Assembly: GCF_010078235.1 (NCBI RefSeq)
Contig: NZ_JAABOS010000001.1
Coordinates: 1-64,000 of the forward strand
DNA: 64,000 nucleotides
From: Cognatundibacterium crateris
GTDB lineage: Bacteria; Pseudomonadota; Gammaproteobacteria; Burkholderiales; Burkholderiaceae_D
Reading direction: 5' to 3'
Shown here: positions 25,678-35,709 of the stretch, piece after piece
Layout: each line of letters opens with the position of its first letter
Position numbering within the stretch: position 1 is the first letter of the stretch
Made by a program: the position numbers and the translations under genes
Notes under the pieces: generated by a model
What the model saw: the letters and a program-made list of their open reading frames with translations, nothing else
What the model was told of the DNA's origin: nothing
Databases searched by the model: none

Positions 25678-28524
25678 ATGGACTCATTTACGATTGCTTG
25701 CGACAACATGTTCAGCACTGACGATAACACCGCGCATTTCATCGAGGCCATGTTTAGTGAGAAATTTGATCTCGCTTCTGATTTGCCAGAAATGCTGATC
25801 AGAATTCATCCGGCAAAGAAAACGTTATTTGAACATTTACATCGTGAGAATCTACAAGAAAGACCGGGCTCTGAGAGGAACGTCATCGAGTTCAATGTCA
25901 ATAAATCATCAGGTGGAAGCGAATCTATTCCTTATAGCCGCTTACGAGGCGTGAATCCGAAAAAAGTGATTCGAGAAGTCGACGTTGATGGTTTCGATAA
26001 CAATGCAAATCCTGTTATTCGAGAGCTAGATAATGGTAGCCTGCGTATTGTGTTTTGCAACTTGCCACCAATCTCCTATACAGGTGATTCCGAGTTTGAT
26101 ATGAATGACTTTGGCAGCAAATTGCTAAAGTCTAGCGAAGCCAGAATTATCTGGGAAGATCGAGATGTTTTTTATGTTTCACATCCGATTCCCGAAACGA
26201 TAGATGACATCCAGAAATTCATTCAAAACTATAGCGGCACAAAGAATATTACGACTGCAACTACCACTATCAATTCAAAAAGCAAGGCTCCTTTTTGCGA
26301 ACGTGCGATTGCGTATGTCAAATCGACTCTTGCACCAACCGACACATCCAATTCCCTTGGCACTGTTGACTGCAACTTCTCTCAATTAGTCGATCATCTT
26401 TTTACACTATACGTAGTGGACGAACCACAGGGCTTGGTCTTCATTCAAGACTATCATCTGGAAGCAGAAAATATGTCGCATGAAGCGCTACGTGAAATTG
26501 GTTTGCAAAATTTGCGATCGCTTTTTCAGAAAGAACTCAAGGTCAAAAAAATGGGCGACATCTTCGGGATATTCGTCAACCATAATTTTGAAGCGAGCGG
26601 CCTTTTGTTAGATGAACTCTGGGATCAAATGCTGTGCTCATTGATCGACAACTCTTTTGTGGTGGCCGTACCCTCCCGCGACGTTCTTGCATTTTGTGAT
26701 AGCCAATCAATAGAAGGAATAAAGACCTTACAAGAAGTCGTTCGTCGCACCTACGCTGAACCAGCAAATCCTAACCATCTTCTCAGTCAGGATCTCTATC
26801 AACGTATCGATGGGAAATGGGTAAAATTCAATCCTGCACAGATACAAGATCAACAAGCAGAAGACGATCACTTACAGCAAAAGCTCCGAAAAAATGCGGA
26901 CAAATTGCGTCAGCTCGTCAAAGAAAAAATGAATGTTGAACTCAATTACGACGCCAAAAGCATTGGCTGGATCAACAGCTACATCGACAAACTTAGTGCA
27001 AAAGACGAGCTCAAAAATAAAGATAGCTTAATCCAACTATTGGCAGCATTTTCTGGCGAGTGCTTTGTTCAAAACTATGGTGGAAAATGGTCCACTCAAC
27101 AAGTGGGCGTCGTCTTGAGGATTGGAGATCGAACTATCGACCCATTTCGTTTAGTCCGTCTGCAAATGGAACGCCAGCTTTCCGACAATCTCAGCGTTTT
27201 CAACCTCTATGAAGCAGAAACTGTGCACGATCCACTGGAAAAACAAAAACGCACACACGCTGCGGCGGAAATTCCCGGACTAGATGCAGGTGCCGTTAAA
27301 CGCTATGTGGTGACGCCGCCGCCTTGGATTGCGAAAGACCCACTAAAAAAGCTCTTTGATAATGTGGAAAACCTACTGCAACACGGTCGAATCGTGTGGG
27401 CTACCTTGATACAAGCGAACCGCGTTCTATTTGAATTGGATCCTAAGACTGGCCTAACAGGTGCAGCCGCCGAACTCTTGTATGATCCGACTGGAAATAC
27501 TTCGGTCGAAGACATGCTCCCAGTGAGCAAAAGCATTTTGCAATTGCATTCAGAGAACGTATCGGACCCTGATCTCAACTACATTAAAGATCACCTTAAT
27601 GCAGAAGTGACTCGTCTCTTCGGCCATTCCGTGCCCGCATCCTTGTCATCCAAGGGACTCAAAATGTCGAGCACATGGATAGAGCGTTCCTATTTCCCGC
27701 ATGGCGTTATCGTGCTCCCATATTTTCCGGTGCTAATCTCTGACGACTTCCCAGGCCTGGTTCTGCCAGTGCCGAGTTCGTTCTGGCATCAAGATCTGAA
27801 AGATCAGTGGCTTGAGAATTTACCTCAAACGACATCAAGTCAGAAGCCGCAGCGATATGTTCCGCCTGCCGAGATCGCCCATCTGCATCCATTCAGCTTG
27901 GTTGAAGAAGGTGCCATTTATCTTCTCGGTAATGATTTTCCGCGAGACTATGAAAAAGCGAAGCTCGCCTTCGAGAAAGCAATTTCACAAGGAAGCACGA
28001 GTGCCTATGAGTGGCTAGCAAAAATATACGATGATGGCCTCGGCGTTCTTAAGGACGCTGAACACGCGGCAAAACTCAGAGAGAAAGGAATGGAGTTAAA
28101 TCAACAAAAGAAAGACGCTGAAACTATTAGCGCAAAAACTAATAATCCTGAAGAGAGCAAAACACAAACGCCAGAGGAGCGACTAAAAGTAGAAATCGAA
28201 AAAAATGCCCACGATCCACTGCTACAACTATATCTCACTGGCGTGGCACATTACGAAGGGATTGGTGAAGTCAAGAGTGTCGCGAAAGCTCGTACAATCT
28301 GGCAAAAGGGTGCAAAATTGGGGGACCGTAGTAGCATGTATAGTTTGGGTTGCATCTACTTCTTTGGTGAACTAGACAAAGCAGATCGACGTACTGGAAT
28401 GGGTTATTTTGATGAGGCAGCTAAACGAGGCTGCGAAAACAGCAAACGGCTAATCACCCAACGAAGAAAAACACTACTTGGTTTATACGAATGGGGGTTT
28501 CGTAAGAAGAATCTTATCGACTAA
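25678..28524 (+). CDS. Unrecognised 948-residue protein with C-terminal Sel1-like repeats
   Basis: I do not recognise the first 740 residues. They are hydrophilic, with no signal peptide, membrane segment or P-loop visible; notable stretches are PYSRLRGVNPKKVIREVDVDG (about 81-101), a charged helix around 400-430 and an aromatic/Pro-rich segment YFPHGVIVLPYFPVLI (about 670-686). Residues 748-935 contain Sel1/TPR-like repeats: FEKAISQGSTSAYEWLAKIY, then IWQKGAKLGDRSSMYSLGCI, then FDEAAKRGCENSKRL. Such repeats serve protein contact. AGGAAAGAG precedes the ATG. Base composition is more A+T rich than the flanks. Its place beside RADAR suggests a defence role, which is inference only. Confidence 0.85.
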   Translation: MDSFTIACDNMFSTDDNTAHFIEAMFSEKFDLASDLPEMLIRIHPAKKTLFEHLHRENLQERPGSERNVIEFNVNKSSGGSESIPYSRLRGVNPKKVIREVDVDGFDNNANPVIRELDNGSLRIVFCNLPPISYTGDSEFDMNDFGSKLLKSSEARIIWEDRDVFYVSHPIPETIDDIQKFIQNYSGTKNITTATTTINSKSKAPFCERAIAYVKSTLAPTDTSNSLGTVDCNFSQLVDHLFTLYVVDEPQGLVFIQDYHLEAENMSHEALREIGLQNLRSLFQKELKVKKMGDIFGIFVNHNFEASGLLLDELWDQMLCSLIDNSFVVAVPSRDVLAFCDSQSIEGIKTLQEVVRRTYAEPANPNHLLSQDLYQRIDGKWVKFNPAQIQDQQAEDDHLQQKLRKNADKLRQLVKEKMNVELNYDAKSIGWINSYIDKLSAKDELKNKDSLIQLLAAFSGECFVQNYGGKWSTQQVGVVLRIGDRTIDPFRLVRLQMERQLSDNLSVFNLYEAETVHDPLEKQKRTHAAAEIPGLDAGAVKRYVVTPPPWIAKDPLKKLFDNVENLLQHGRIVWATLIQANRVLFELDPKTGLTGAAAELLYDPTGNTSVEDMLPVSKSILQLHSENVSDPDLNYIKDHLNAEVTRLFGHSVPASLSSKGLKMSSTWIERSYFPHGVIVLPYFPVLISDDFPGLVLPVPSSFWHQDLKDQWLENLPQTTSSQKPQRYVPPAEIAHLHPFSLVEEGAIYLLGNDFPRDYEKAKLAFEKAISQGSTSAYEWLAKIYDDGLGVLKDAEHAAKLREKGMELNQQKKDAETISAKTNNPEESKTQTPEERLKVEIEKNAHDPLLQLYLTGVAHYEGIGEVKSVAKARTIWQKGAKLGDRSSMYSLGCIYFFGELDKADRRTGMGYFDEAAKRGCENSKRLITQRRKTLLGLYEWGFRKKNLID

Positions 28525-28915
28525 TAGTTTTGCGGATCTAAGAGTTTCACAAGCAAGACGACAAATCGAACGTAGGAATTACAAACCTTTGTAGACGCAC
28601 GTGGCGGACTGTCAATGGGGTGAACAGGGTCCTTCGGCAAACTGGAAGCGGTGTTGTCAGGTGCTTGATACTGGAATCGCGAAGCGCTAGATGTCGCGGC
28701 GCTTCGCGTATTTCGGTTGTTTCGTAAAGTCGGTAAATCGCTGTCGCAGGCTGGATCAAAAATAAGACCGGGGTCAAGCTATTACAAATAAACATTTAAT
28801 GAATTTCACCAACACGTGCACTCCAATATCCAGGGCGACGTGACTGATGGGCAACCGCAACAACAATTACTGAAACACACAGGCAGGCGCACAGCCTGCC
28901 GCGAAAAAAACACAT
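28525..28915. other. Intergenic region with two hairpins, right edge of defence island
   Basis: No gene is supported. Two inverted repeats stand out: CGCGAAGCGC / GCGCTTCGCG (28678-28708, 10-bp stem, 11-base loop) and GGCAGGC / GCCTGCC (28882-28900). The first may end transcription from the Sel1-repeat gene, although it lies 150 bp beyond its stop. AATAAGACCGGGGTCAAGC near 28760 resembles sequences seen at the ends of REP-associated transposons, a weak hint of mobile DNA. Confidence 0.5.
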
Positions 28916-28945
28916 AAAAAAAGCGAGCACCAGGCTCGCTTTTTT
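28916..28945 (-). terminator. Rho-independent terminator of the DAACS symporter gene
   Basis: A-run (28916-28922), stem GCGAGC/GCTCGC with loop ACCAG, and T-run (28940-28945). It works on both strands by sequence; on the minus strand it lies about 20 bp after the symporter stop. Confidence 0.85.
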
Positions 28946-28966
28946 GTGGTTCAGTTTAGCTGTAAA

Positions 28967-30235
28967 TCATGCAGCTTTTTTGGCAGCGACAGCTTCCAGA
29001 TGAACCGGTGTTTCTATGCCGTTTTCCCATTTCGCGATCACAGCGGCGGCGATGGAGTTGCCGACGGCATTGGTGGCGGAGCGGCCCATGTCGAGGAATT
29101 GGTCCACGCCCATGATCAGCAACAGACCGGCTTCAGGAATATTGAACTGATTCAGGGTCGCAGCAATCACCACCAGCGAAGCACGTGGTACGCCAGCCAT
29201 ACCTTTGGAGGTCACCATCAACAGCAGCAGCATGGTGATCTGGGTGCTGGTTGAGAGTTCTATGCCGTAAGCCTGAGCGATGAACAACACTGCGAAAGTG
29301 CAATACATCATCGAGCCATCGAGGTTGAACGAGTAACCCATAGGCAGTACGAAGCTGGAGATTTTGCGTTTGACGCCGAATTTGTCCAGTGCATCCAGAA
29401 TCTTAGGATAAGCGGCTTCCGAGCTCGCGGTAGAGAACGCCAGCAGGAAAGGTTCGCGTATCAAAGTCATCAGACGGAAAATCGATTTGCCGAGGAAGAT
29501 AAAGCCTGCGAATATCAGCAGCGCCCACAGGATGCCGAGGCCCGCATAGAAACCTGCCATGAACTTGGCGAAGGTAACCAGCACGCCCAGACCCTGAGTT
29601 GTGATCACCGAAGCCATTGCGGCGAACACTGCTACCGGTGCCATTTTCATGATGGAGCCAGTGATAGTCAGCATCACGTGTGACAATTCATCAATCACGC
29701 CAGTCAGTTTTTTACCGGTTTCACCCATCGCAGCCAGCGCAGAGCCGAAGAACAGCGAAAACACCACGATTTGCAGAATCTCGTTATTTGCCATTGCTTC
29801 CATCGGGGATTTTGGTACCAGATGGTTCACGAATTCCTTGAGCGAGAAAGCGGCGGTTTTCAGATTGGTGGCTGTACCTACTTCCGGCAAAGGCAGATTC
29901 AGGTTGACGCCTAATTGCAGCGCATTCGATAACAGCATGCCGATAGACAGCGAGACCAGCGAGGCGATAATAAACCAGCCCATGGCTTTCACGCCGATGC
30001 GGCCTACCGTCTTGGTGTCGCCCAGATGCGCAATACCGATGGTCAGGGTTGAGAACACCAGCAACGCAATGATCATCTTGATCAGGCGCAGAAAGACATC
30101 GGTGAAAATGGAAAAGTAACCTGCCAGTTCGGTCGCAAATTTGCTGCCGGCCCAGGTTTCATGACAGCCATATCCAACCGCGATACCAGCCAGCATCGCG
30201 ACAAAGATGAGCGGGGTCATCGATTTTTTCTTCAT
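28967..30235 (-). CDS. Dicarboxylate/amino acid:cation symporter (DAACS family)
   Basis: 422 residues, inner-membrane protein with about eight membrane segments and the two re-entrant loops of the family. Signature regions are AFSTASSEAAYP (Ser-rich hairpin), FNLDGSMMY (equivalent of NMDGT), SKGMAGVPRASLVVI and DMGRSATNAVGNSIA. It takes up C4-dicarboxylates or glutamate/aspartate with Na+ or H+. DctA versus GltP cannot be decided by eye. GGAG precedes the ATG; it is a single gene with its own terminator. Confidence 0.92.
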   Translation of the reverse strand: MKKKSMTPLIFVAMLAGIAVGYGCHETWAGSKFATELAGYFSIFTDVFLRLIKMIIALLVFSTLTIGIAHLGDTKTVGRIGVKAMGWFIIASLVSLSIGMLLSNALQLGVNLNLPLPEVGTATNLKTAAFSLKEFVNHLVPKSPMEAMANNEILQIVVFSLFFGSALAAMGETGKKLTGVIDELSHVMLTITGSIMKMAPVAVFAAMASVITTQGLGVLVTFAKFMAGFYAGLGILWALLIFAGFIFLGKSIFRLMTLIREPFLLAFSTASSEAAYPKILDALDKFGVKRKISSFVLPMGYSFNLDGSMMYCTFAVLFIAQAYGIELSTSTQITMLLLLMVTSKGMAGVPRASLVVIAATLNQFNIPEAGLLLIMGVDQFLDMGRSATNAVGNSIAAAVIAKWENGIETPVHLEAVAAKKAA

Positions 30236-30861
30236 ACATGCTCCGTGTGAGAGGCAGATTGCGCTGCGGTCTCGTTATGTTAGGGAATGACGCAATGAGC
30301 CTCAGTGGCGACACATTGCATACGCGTTGCGGCACAGCTGAAATTCATGAATCGGGTTGATGAGCGTTCAGGGATACTGCACGCGCGACTTCAGTTCGCC
30401 GGGGATGTGGGCGCTGATCCGATTGGTCGGTTTAGTCTGCTTTCCGGACTTCTTCTGAGAGAGTTTGAGGATAAACATAATGGGGTCGCATCATGGCACT
30501 AAGCGCAGATGCACCATATTGGGGAAAACCACAATTGCCCGTCGTTTTAAGCGGAAATTTGCGAAAAAAGCAGATGAAATTTGATTTTTGGGGTGTTTTA
30601 GAGCTTTTTGCTAAGAAAAAGCCCGGTTTTGACTGCATGCAAGGCCGGGTTGCCTGTATGTAGGCCGTATTCAGTCAGGGAGTCTCAAGCTGCATGCGGC
30701 TGCCAGCCGTTTTTGCCTTGCCAGACCGCATCAATACTCAGTCTCTTATTTTGGAATGGTGGTCAGTGTGGTGTAGTGCTGCGCTGTGCAGTCCTGTCCT
30801 GTCCTGACCTGTCCTGTCTGGACCTCAGATGTGTGGCTGAGGTCCGGAAAGAAATCTGCGT
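30236..30861. other. Intergenic region between symporter and SEC-C protein genes
   Basis: 626 bp without a supportable gene. It contains a run of five TGTCC-like pentamers (30791-30819) and, 16 bp beyond the stop of the SEC-C gene, the inverted repeat GGACCTCAG / CTGAGGTCC (30820-30845, 9-bp stem, 8-base loop). No U-tract follows on the minus strand, so it is at best a weak terminator. Confidence 0.5.
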
Positions 30862-31755
30862 TCAGACGTTGACGCCGTGGCACTTCTTGTATTTTTTGCC
30901 GCTGCCGCAAGGGCAGGGATCATTGCGGCCTATCTTGGCTTCTTTGCGTATGGTCTGGGTGGTATAGGTTTGGCGGAAGTTAGGTTTCTTTTCTTCCTGA
31001 AAACTGTCCCACCAGCCCATTTCTTTTTCCACGTCGTGGATATAGCCTTTGCCATGTTCCAGCTCCAGCGCGCGGCTGGCATTGAAGTCGGCTGCAATAT
31101 GTTCGTTGAACCAGTCCTGATCGCTCATTTGCGGGTCCAGCAATTTGTCGGCGAACCAGCCATTGACCTGCTCCGCCATTTCTTTGGCGCACAATGCGGT
31201 GGCGACATCGACGATGGTTTCTAATAAAACCGCATCGCCCTCACTCGCGGTACGACGCTGACTGGCCAGCAGTTCGCCCTGGGCCTGCAGATATTCCAGC
31301 AATTCCTGACGTGGATTGTCACCCGCGATCACGCGTACCTGCCAGGCGATCAGCGCAGCGGTGCGCGACCAGATCGAGATGCCGGTATTTTCGAACAGGG
31401 TTTTGAGTGGCGCGACATTGCCATCGCAGACTGAGGCCAGGCAACGGCCATAGGTTTCTGTGACCACGTCGCCCATCATGCTCTCTATCACTTCATCGCT
31501 ATAGCTGCCCATCGCGATCATCGGTGCATAGGCGCTGCTGTCACGCCATGAAGCCAGTAAATGCATCGCATACATATGCAGCATGTACTCGCCGTTTTCG
31601 GTGATGGCGGGGGTGGTGGCAACCTGCTGCAAGACTTCTGTCAGGTAAGGCGCGAGTTCGGTTTTATTTTCTTCGGCTTGCGCAATTGCAGCACGCGGAA
31701 AAGGGGAGGAAAAAAATTCGAGTTGCTCGCGCAGCGCAGGCCAGATGGAAGACAT
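30862..31755 (-). CDS. DUF1186 protein with C-terminal SEC-C zinc motif
   Basis: 297 residues. The main part is an all-helical HEAT-like DUF1186 domain ([20 protein letters not shown]). The last 22 residues are a SEC-C motif, [19 protein letters not shown], with the CxC...CH zinc ligands also found at the end of SecA. Such tails are thought to mediate contact with SecB, ribosomes or other partners. The function of this family is unknown. The gene stands alone. Confidence 0.88.
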   Translation of the reverse strand: MSSIWPALREQLEFFSSPFPRAAIAQAEENKTELAPYLTEVLQQVATTPAITENGEYMLHMYAMHLLASWRDSSAYAPMIAMGSYSDEVIESMMGDVVTETYGRCLASVCDGNVAPLKTLFENTGISIWSRTAALIAWQVRVIAGDNPRQELLEYLQAQGELLASQRRTASEGDAVLLETIVDVATALCAKEMAEQVNGWFADKLLDPQMSDQDWFNEHIAADFNASRALELEHGKGYIHDVEKEMGWWDSFQEEKKPNFRQTYTTQTIRKEAKIGRNDPCPCGSGKKYKKCHGVNV

Positions 31756-32199
31756 AATTAACAGATTCGGAAAGTAAAGAGTGGTGCAACTTCAGGCTGA
31801 CCGGGAAGATCAACATGGTGAAAAACACCTAATCGCCCAGTATAACAGCTGCACCTGTTGAAAATTGTGACATCACCATCTTTTTGGTGGGCTTACTCAG
31901 TCTGTTGTCCGGCGTCAGCGTTGCTGCGCTTCCGTACAGACTGAGTGCTGTTTTGCTGATCCTGCCCAGCATCGTAGACATGACACACCAGCGCCGGCAG
32001 GAAAGCGCTTATGCATCGGTATTTGTCATTGTCATAAGCAGTGCTGACACTGTATATTTGCACAGATATTCAGACTGCATGATGTACTGACGCCAGGCTG
32101 TGGTTAGCCCCACGGCTGGCAGCATCGGGCTAACAGAAGCACAGACCAAAATACTCATATTGTGATGCCTGCAGATGCAGGCAGGGACTAAGCATACAG
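31756..32199. other. Intergenic region upstream of recC
   Basis: 444 bp between divergently transcribed genes. No coding region, RNA gene or strong repeat is evident; it must hold the promoters of the SEC-C gene and of recCBD. Confidence 0.5.
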
Positions 32200-35100
32200 A
32201 TGGCTTCAACGATCACTCCCGGACTGATTGCGATACATGGCAATCAGCTCGAACAACTAGGCGCGGCCATCTTCAGCTGGCTGCGGCAGCAACCATTAGA
32301 CGTGCTGGAACAGGAAACCTTCATCGTGCAATCGAACGGGGTGGCGGAATGGCTCAAGATTTCGCTGGCTGCCGAAAACGGCATTTGCGCCGCGACCCGC
32401 GTCATGTTGCCTGCGCGTTTTTTGTGGGAATCCTACCGCAGCGTGCTGGGCCCGCAGGCGGTGGCACGTCGTTCACCGTTTGATAAATCCTCGCTGACCT
32501 GGCGACTGATGCATATGCTGCCGCAGTTACTGGCGCAGGAGGTGTTTGCGCCTTTACGCCATTTTCTGGCGGATGGTGCGCCTGAACGGCGTTTGCAACT
32601 GGCGCAAAAACTCGCAGATTTGTTTGACGGTTATCAGGTATTCCGTTCTGACTGGCTGGCAGACTGGGATGCCGGGCGCGATGAATTGCGCTGTGCGGCG
32701 GGCCCGGCTTTGCCTTTGCCGCCGGATCAGGCCTGGCAGGCAGCCTTGTGGCGCGCAGTGATGCAGAGTGTGGATGAACAGCAGCGCTACGGTGGCCGCG
32801 CCCATGTGCATCAGCATTTTTTACAGGCTTTGATGCCAGATGCCGCTTCAGATCTGCAGCCTGCTGCAAAGCCTGATGCAAATCCCACCTTGCCGCGCCG
32901 CATCGTGGTGTTTGGCCTGTCTGCACTGCCACGGCAAACGCTGGAAGCACTGGGCGCACTGGCCCAGCACACCCAGGTCGTGATTGCGGTGGCCAATCCC
33001 TGCCAGTTTTATTGGGGCGATATTATTCAGGGCAGAGAATTGCTGCGTGCGAACCGCCATCGTCAGGAATTACGCGAAGGCCGCGACCTGAGCCAGATTC
33101 CACCTGAAGAATTACACAGCCACAGCCATCCGCTGCTGGCTGCCTGGGGCCGCATGGGACGCGATTTCATCCGCATGCTGGATGAGTTTGACGATGCCAA
33201 TGCGACCCGCGCGAGTTATCAGAATTTGCGGCTGGATTTATTCAGTGAAGGACCCGGTCAGCATTTGCTGGCACAGGTGCAGGCAGCTATCCGTGATTTG
33301 CTGCCGCTGTCTGAGCATGCGCGGCTGCCGCTGGCTGCCGATGACCGTTCTGTGCAATTCCATATCGCCCACAGCGTACAGCGTGAGGTGGAAGTCTTGC
33401 ATGACCAGCTGTTACTGATGCTGGCGGAAGCGCCGTCCGATGCCGGCGGCAGCGTGCTGCGTCCGCGTGACATCGTGGTGATGGTGCCGGATATCGCGCA
33501 GTTCAGCCCGGCGATACAAGCCGTGTTTGACCAATATGGGCGTCAGGATGCACGCTATATTCCGTATGAAATCGCCGATACCACAGAGCGTCAGATTAAT
33601 CCTTTATATATCGCGCTGGAATGGCTGATGCGCTTGCCGCAGCAGCGTTGTCTGCAAAGTGAAATCCGTGACTTGCTGGATGTGCCTGCGATTGCGACGC
33701 GTTTCGGGCTGGAAGAAGCCGACTTGCCGCGTCTGGGCAGCTGGATAGAAGGGGCCGGTGTGCGCTGGGGCCTGGATGCCAGCCATCGTGCCAGCCTGGG
33801 GCTGGGGCAGGTCGGTGAGCAAAATAGCTGGCTGTTCGGCGTGCGCCGCATGTTACTCGGCTATGCGAATGGCGATGCGGTCGATTTTGATGCGATCCAG
33901 CCTTATCCGGAAATCGCAGGTCTGGATGCGGCGCTGGCCGGTTCGCTGGCCGATATGCTGGATAAGCTGATGGTATGGCGCACCGTACTCAGTGAAGTCG
34001 CCACACCGGCCGTGTGGGCACAACGTGCGCGCAGTTTGCTGAGCACCTTTTTTGCGCCTGAATCGGAACGCGACAAGCTGTCGCTGGCGCAACTGGAACA
34101 AGCGCTGCAAAGCTGGCTCGACGATTGTGAGATTGCGCAATTTGAGCAGGCGGTGCCGCTGGCAGTCATGCGCGAAGCCTGGCTGGGGCAGGTCGAGGAA
34201 AGCAATCTGACCCAGCGTTTTGTATCGGGTGGCGTGACGTTTTGCACGCTGATGCCTATGCGCGCCGTGCCTTTCCGTGTGATTTGTTTGTTAGGCATGA
34301 ATGACGGCGATTATCCGCGCCGCGCCCAGCATGCCGATTTTGATTTGCTGGCCTTGCCCGGCACCCAGCGTCCGGGTGACCGCTCGCGCCGCGATGATGA
34401 CCGCTATCTGATGCTGGAAGCCTTGCTGGCAGCGCGTGAACGTCTGTACATCAGCTGGGTGGGGCGCAATATCCGCGACAACTCGGAGCAGCCGCCTTCT
34501 GTGCTGGTGGCGCAATTGCGTGATTATCTGGCGGCAGGCTGGGATCTCGATCTGGCCAGTCTGACCAGCGAGCATCCTTTGCAGCCTTTCAGCCGCCGTT
34601 ATTTTGAAGCCGACGGGCCGCTTACTTTTGCACGTGAATGGCGCGCAGCGCATGAAACCGAGGCGCTCGATTGCCTGGCAGATGGTCACGCGACTACGCT
34701 GACTGCGCTGGCCGCGATGGAGTCCGGTTACCGCCTCAATCTGTCTGAATTCAGCCGTTTCATGCGCCAGCCGGTGACGTATTTTTTCCGGCAAAGACTG
34801 CAAGTCAGCTTCCCGGAACAACAACTGGTGTCGGCCGATGAAGAGCCGTTCAGTCTGAACCGGCTGGATGAATATCAATTCGCCCAATTGCTGTTGCAGG
34901 ATGACGGGGATCGCGAAACCCTGGACGATGTGCAGCCTGATATGGAGCGCAAAATAGCGCGCCTGGCGCGTGAAGGCGTATTCCCGGTCGGGCAGATGGG
35001 ACGGTGGTGGCAGCAGCAGTTGTTGAGCCAGCTGGTGCCGGTACGCCAGCAATGGCTGCGCCTGTGCGCGCGCTATCCGCAGCCAGCCGCCAAACATGCG

Positions 35101-35709
35101 CTGGCGCTGAGTTTTCCGGCAGTGCAGATCGAGGACTGGCTGGATCAGTTGTGGACTGACGGCGCGCACACCGTGTGGCTTGCGATGTCGCCCGCTAATC
35201 TGTGTCAGGCTAAGGGCGAAGAACTGCAGGTACGGCCGGATGCCTGTTTGCCTTACTGGTTGCGGCAGCTGGTGTCGGCAGCCTGTGGTGTGGCCGTTCC
35301 TGGTTATCTGGTTGGGCGCGATGCCGTGCTGTATTGCCTGCCGCTGTCACAGCAGGATGCGCTGCAGACGCTGGACAGTGTGCTGGCCTGTTGGCAGCGC
35401 GCTTGTCAGCAACCCTTGCCGGTTGCACGCAAAACCGCGTTTGCTTTACTGAGCGGGAAAAATCCTGAAGAGTGCTATGACGGCAGTTACACCACGACCG
35501 GTGAAAGTCAGGACCCCTGTCTGCATCGCATGTGGCCCGATTTCGCCGCTTTGTCGGCAGAACCCGATTGGGAAGAACTGAGCCGGACTTTATATCAGCC
35601 TGTGCTGGACTGGATACAGAGCGCGGTACAGGTACAGCCGCTGCAGTCTTTGGATGGCGGAGCGACAGAACAAAACACAAATCAGTCAGTCGGGGAGGCT
35701 GCATCATGA
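32200..35709 (+). CDS. recC: Exodeoxyribonuclease V subunit gamma
   Basis: 1169 residues. The N-terminus (LIAIHGNQLEQLGAAIFSWL, TFIVQSNGVAEWLKISLA) and central motifs (ICLLGMNDGDYPRRA, DRSRRDDDRYLMLEALLAAR) are those of RecC, which has a degenerate helicase fold and reads Chi sites in the RecBCD complex. Length is slightly above the enterobacterial protein. Its stop overlaps the recB start by three bases. The order recC-recB-recD is usual in betaproteobacteria. Confidence 0.96.
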   Translation: MASTITPGLIAIHGNQLEQLGAAIFSWLRQQPLDVLEQETFIVQSNGVAEWLKISLAAENGICAATRVMLPARFLWESYRSVLGPQAVARRSPFDKSSLTWRLMHMLPQLLAQEVFAPLRHFLADGAPERRLQLAQKLADLFDGYQVFRSDWLADWDAGRDELRCAAGPALPLPPDQAWQAALWRAVMQSVDEQQRYGGRAHVHQHFLQALMPDAASDLQPAAKPDANPTLPRRIVVFGLSALPRQTLEALGALAQHTQVVIAVANPCQFYWGDIIQGRELLRANRHRQELREGRDLSQIPPEELHSHSHPLLAAWGRMGRDFIRMLDEFDDANATRASYQNLRLDLFSEGPGQHLLAQVQAAIRDLLPLSEHARLPLAADDRSVQFHIAHSVQREVEVLHDQLLLMLAEAPSDAGGSVLRPRDIVVMVPDIAQFSPAIQAVFDQYGRQDARYIPYEIADTTERQINPLYIALEWLMRLPQQRCLQSEIRDLLDVPAIATRFGLEEADLPRLGSWIEGAGVRWGLDASHRASLGLGQVGEQNSWLFGVRRMLLGYANGDAVDFDAIQPYPEIAGLDAALAGSLADMLDKLMVWRTVLSEVATPAVWAQRARSLLSTFFAPESERDKLSLAQLEQALQSWLDDCEIAQFEQAVPLAVMREAWLGQVEESNLTQRFVSGGVTFCTLMPMRAVPFRVICLLGMNDGDYPRRAQHADFDLLALPGTQRPGDRSRRDDDRYLMLEALLAARERLYISWVGRNIRDNSEQPPSVLVAQLRDYLAAGWDLDLASLTSEHPLQPFSRRYFEADGPLTFAREWRAAHETEALDCLADGHATTLTALAAMESGYRLNLSEFSRFMRQPVTYFFRQRLQVSFPEQQLVSADEEPFSLNRLDEYQFAQLLLQDDGDRETLDDVQPDMERKIARLAREGVFPVGQMGRWWQQQLLSQLVPVRQQWLRLCARYPQPAAKHALALSFPAVQIEDWLDQLWTDGAHTVWLAMSPANLCQAKGEELQVRPDACLPYWLRQLVSAACGVAVPGYLVGRDAVLYCLPLSQQDALQTLDSVLACWQRACQQPLPVARKTAFALLSGKNPEECYDGSYTTTGESQDPCLHRMWPDFAALSAEPDWEELSRTLYQPVLDWIQSAVQVQPLQSLDGGATEQNTNQSVGEAAS

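Noticed and set aside
28547-28795. 82-codon minus-strand frame after the Sel1-repeat gene
   Set aside because: It spans the perfect hairpin at 28678-28708 and shows no domain or start signal.
30305-30502. Small open frame before the SEC-C region
   Set aside because: No start signal, no recognisable domain, codon pattern unlike the neighbours.
35532-35705. Longer start of recB inside recC
   Set aside because: The extension overlaps the recC coding end and the ATGA junction at 35706 is the standard coupled start.
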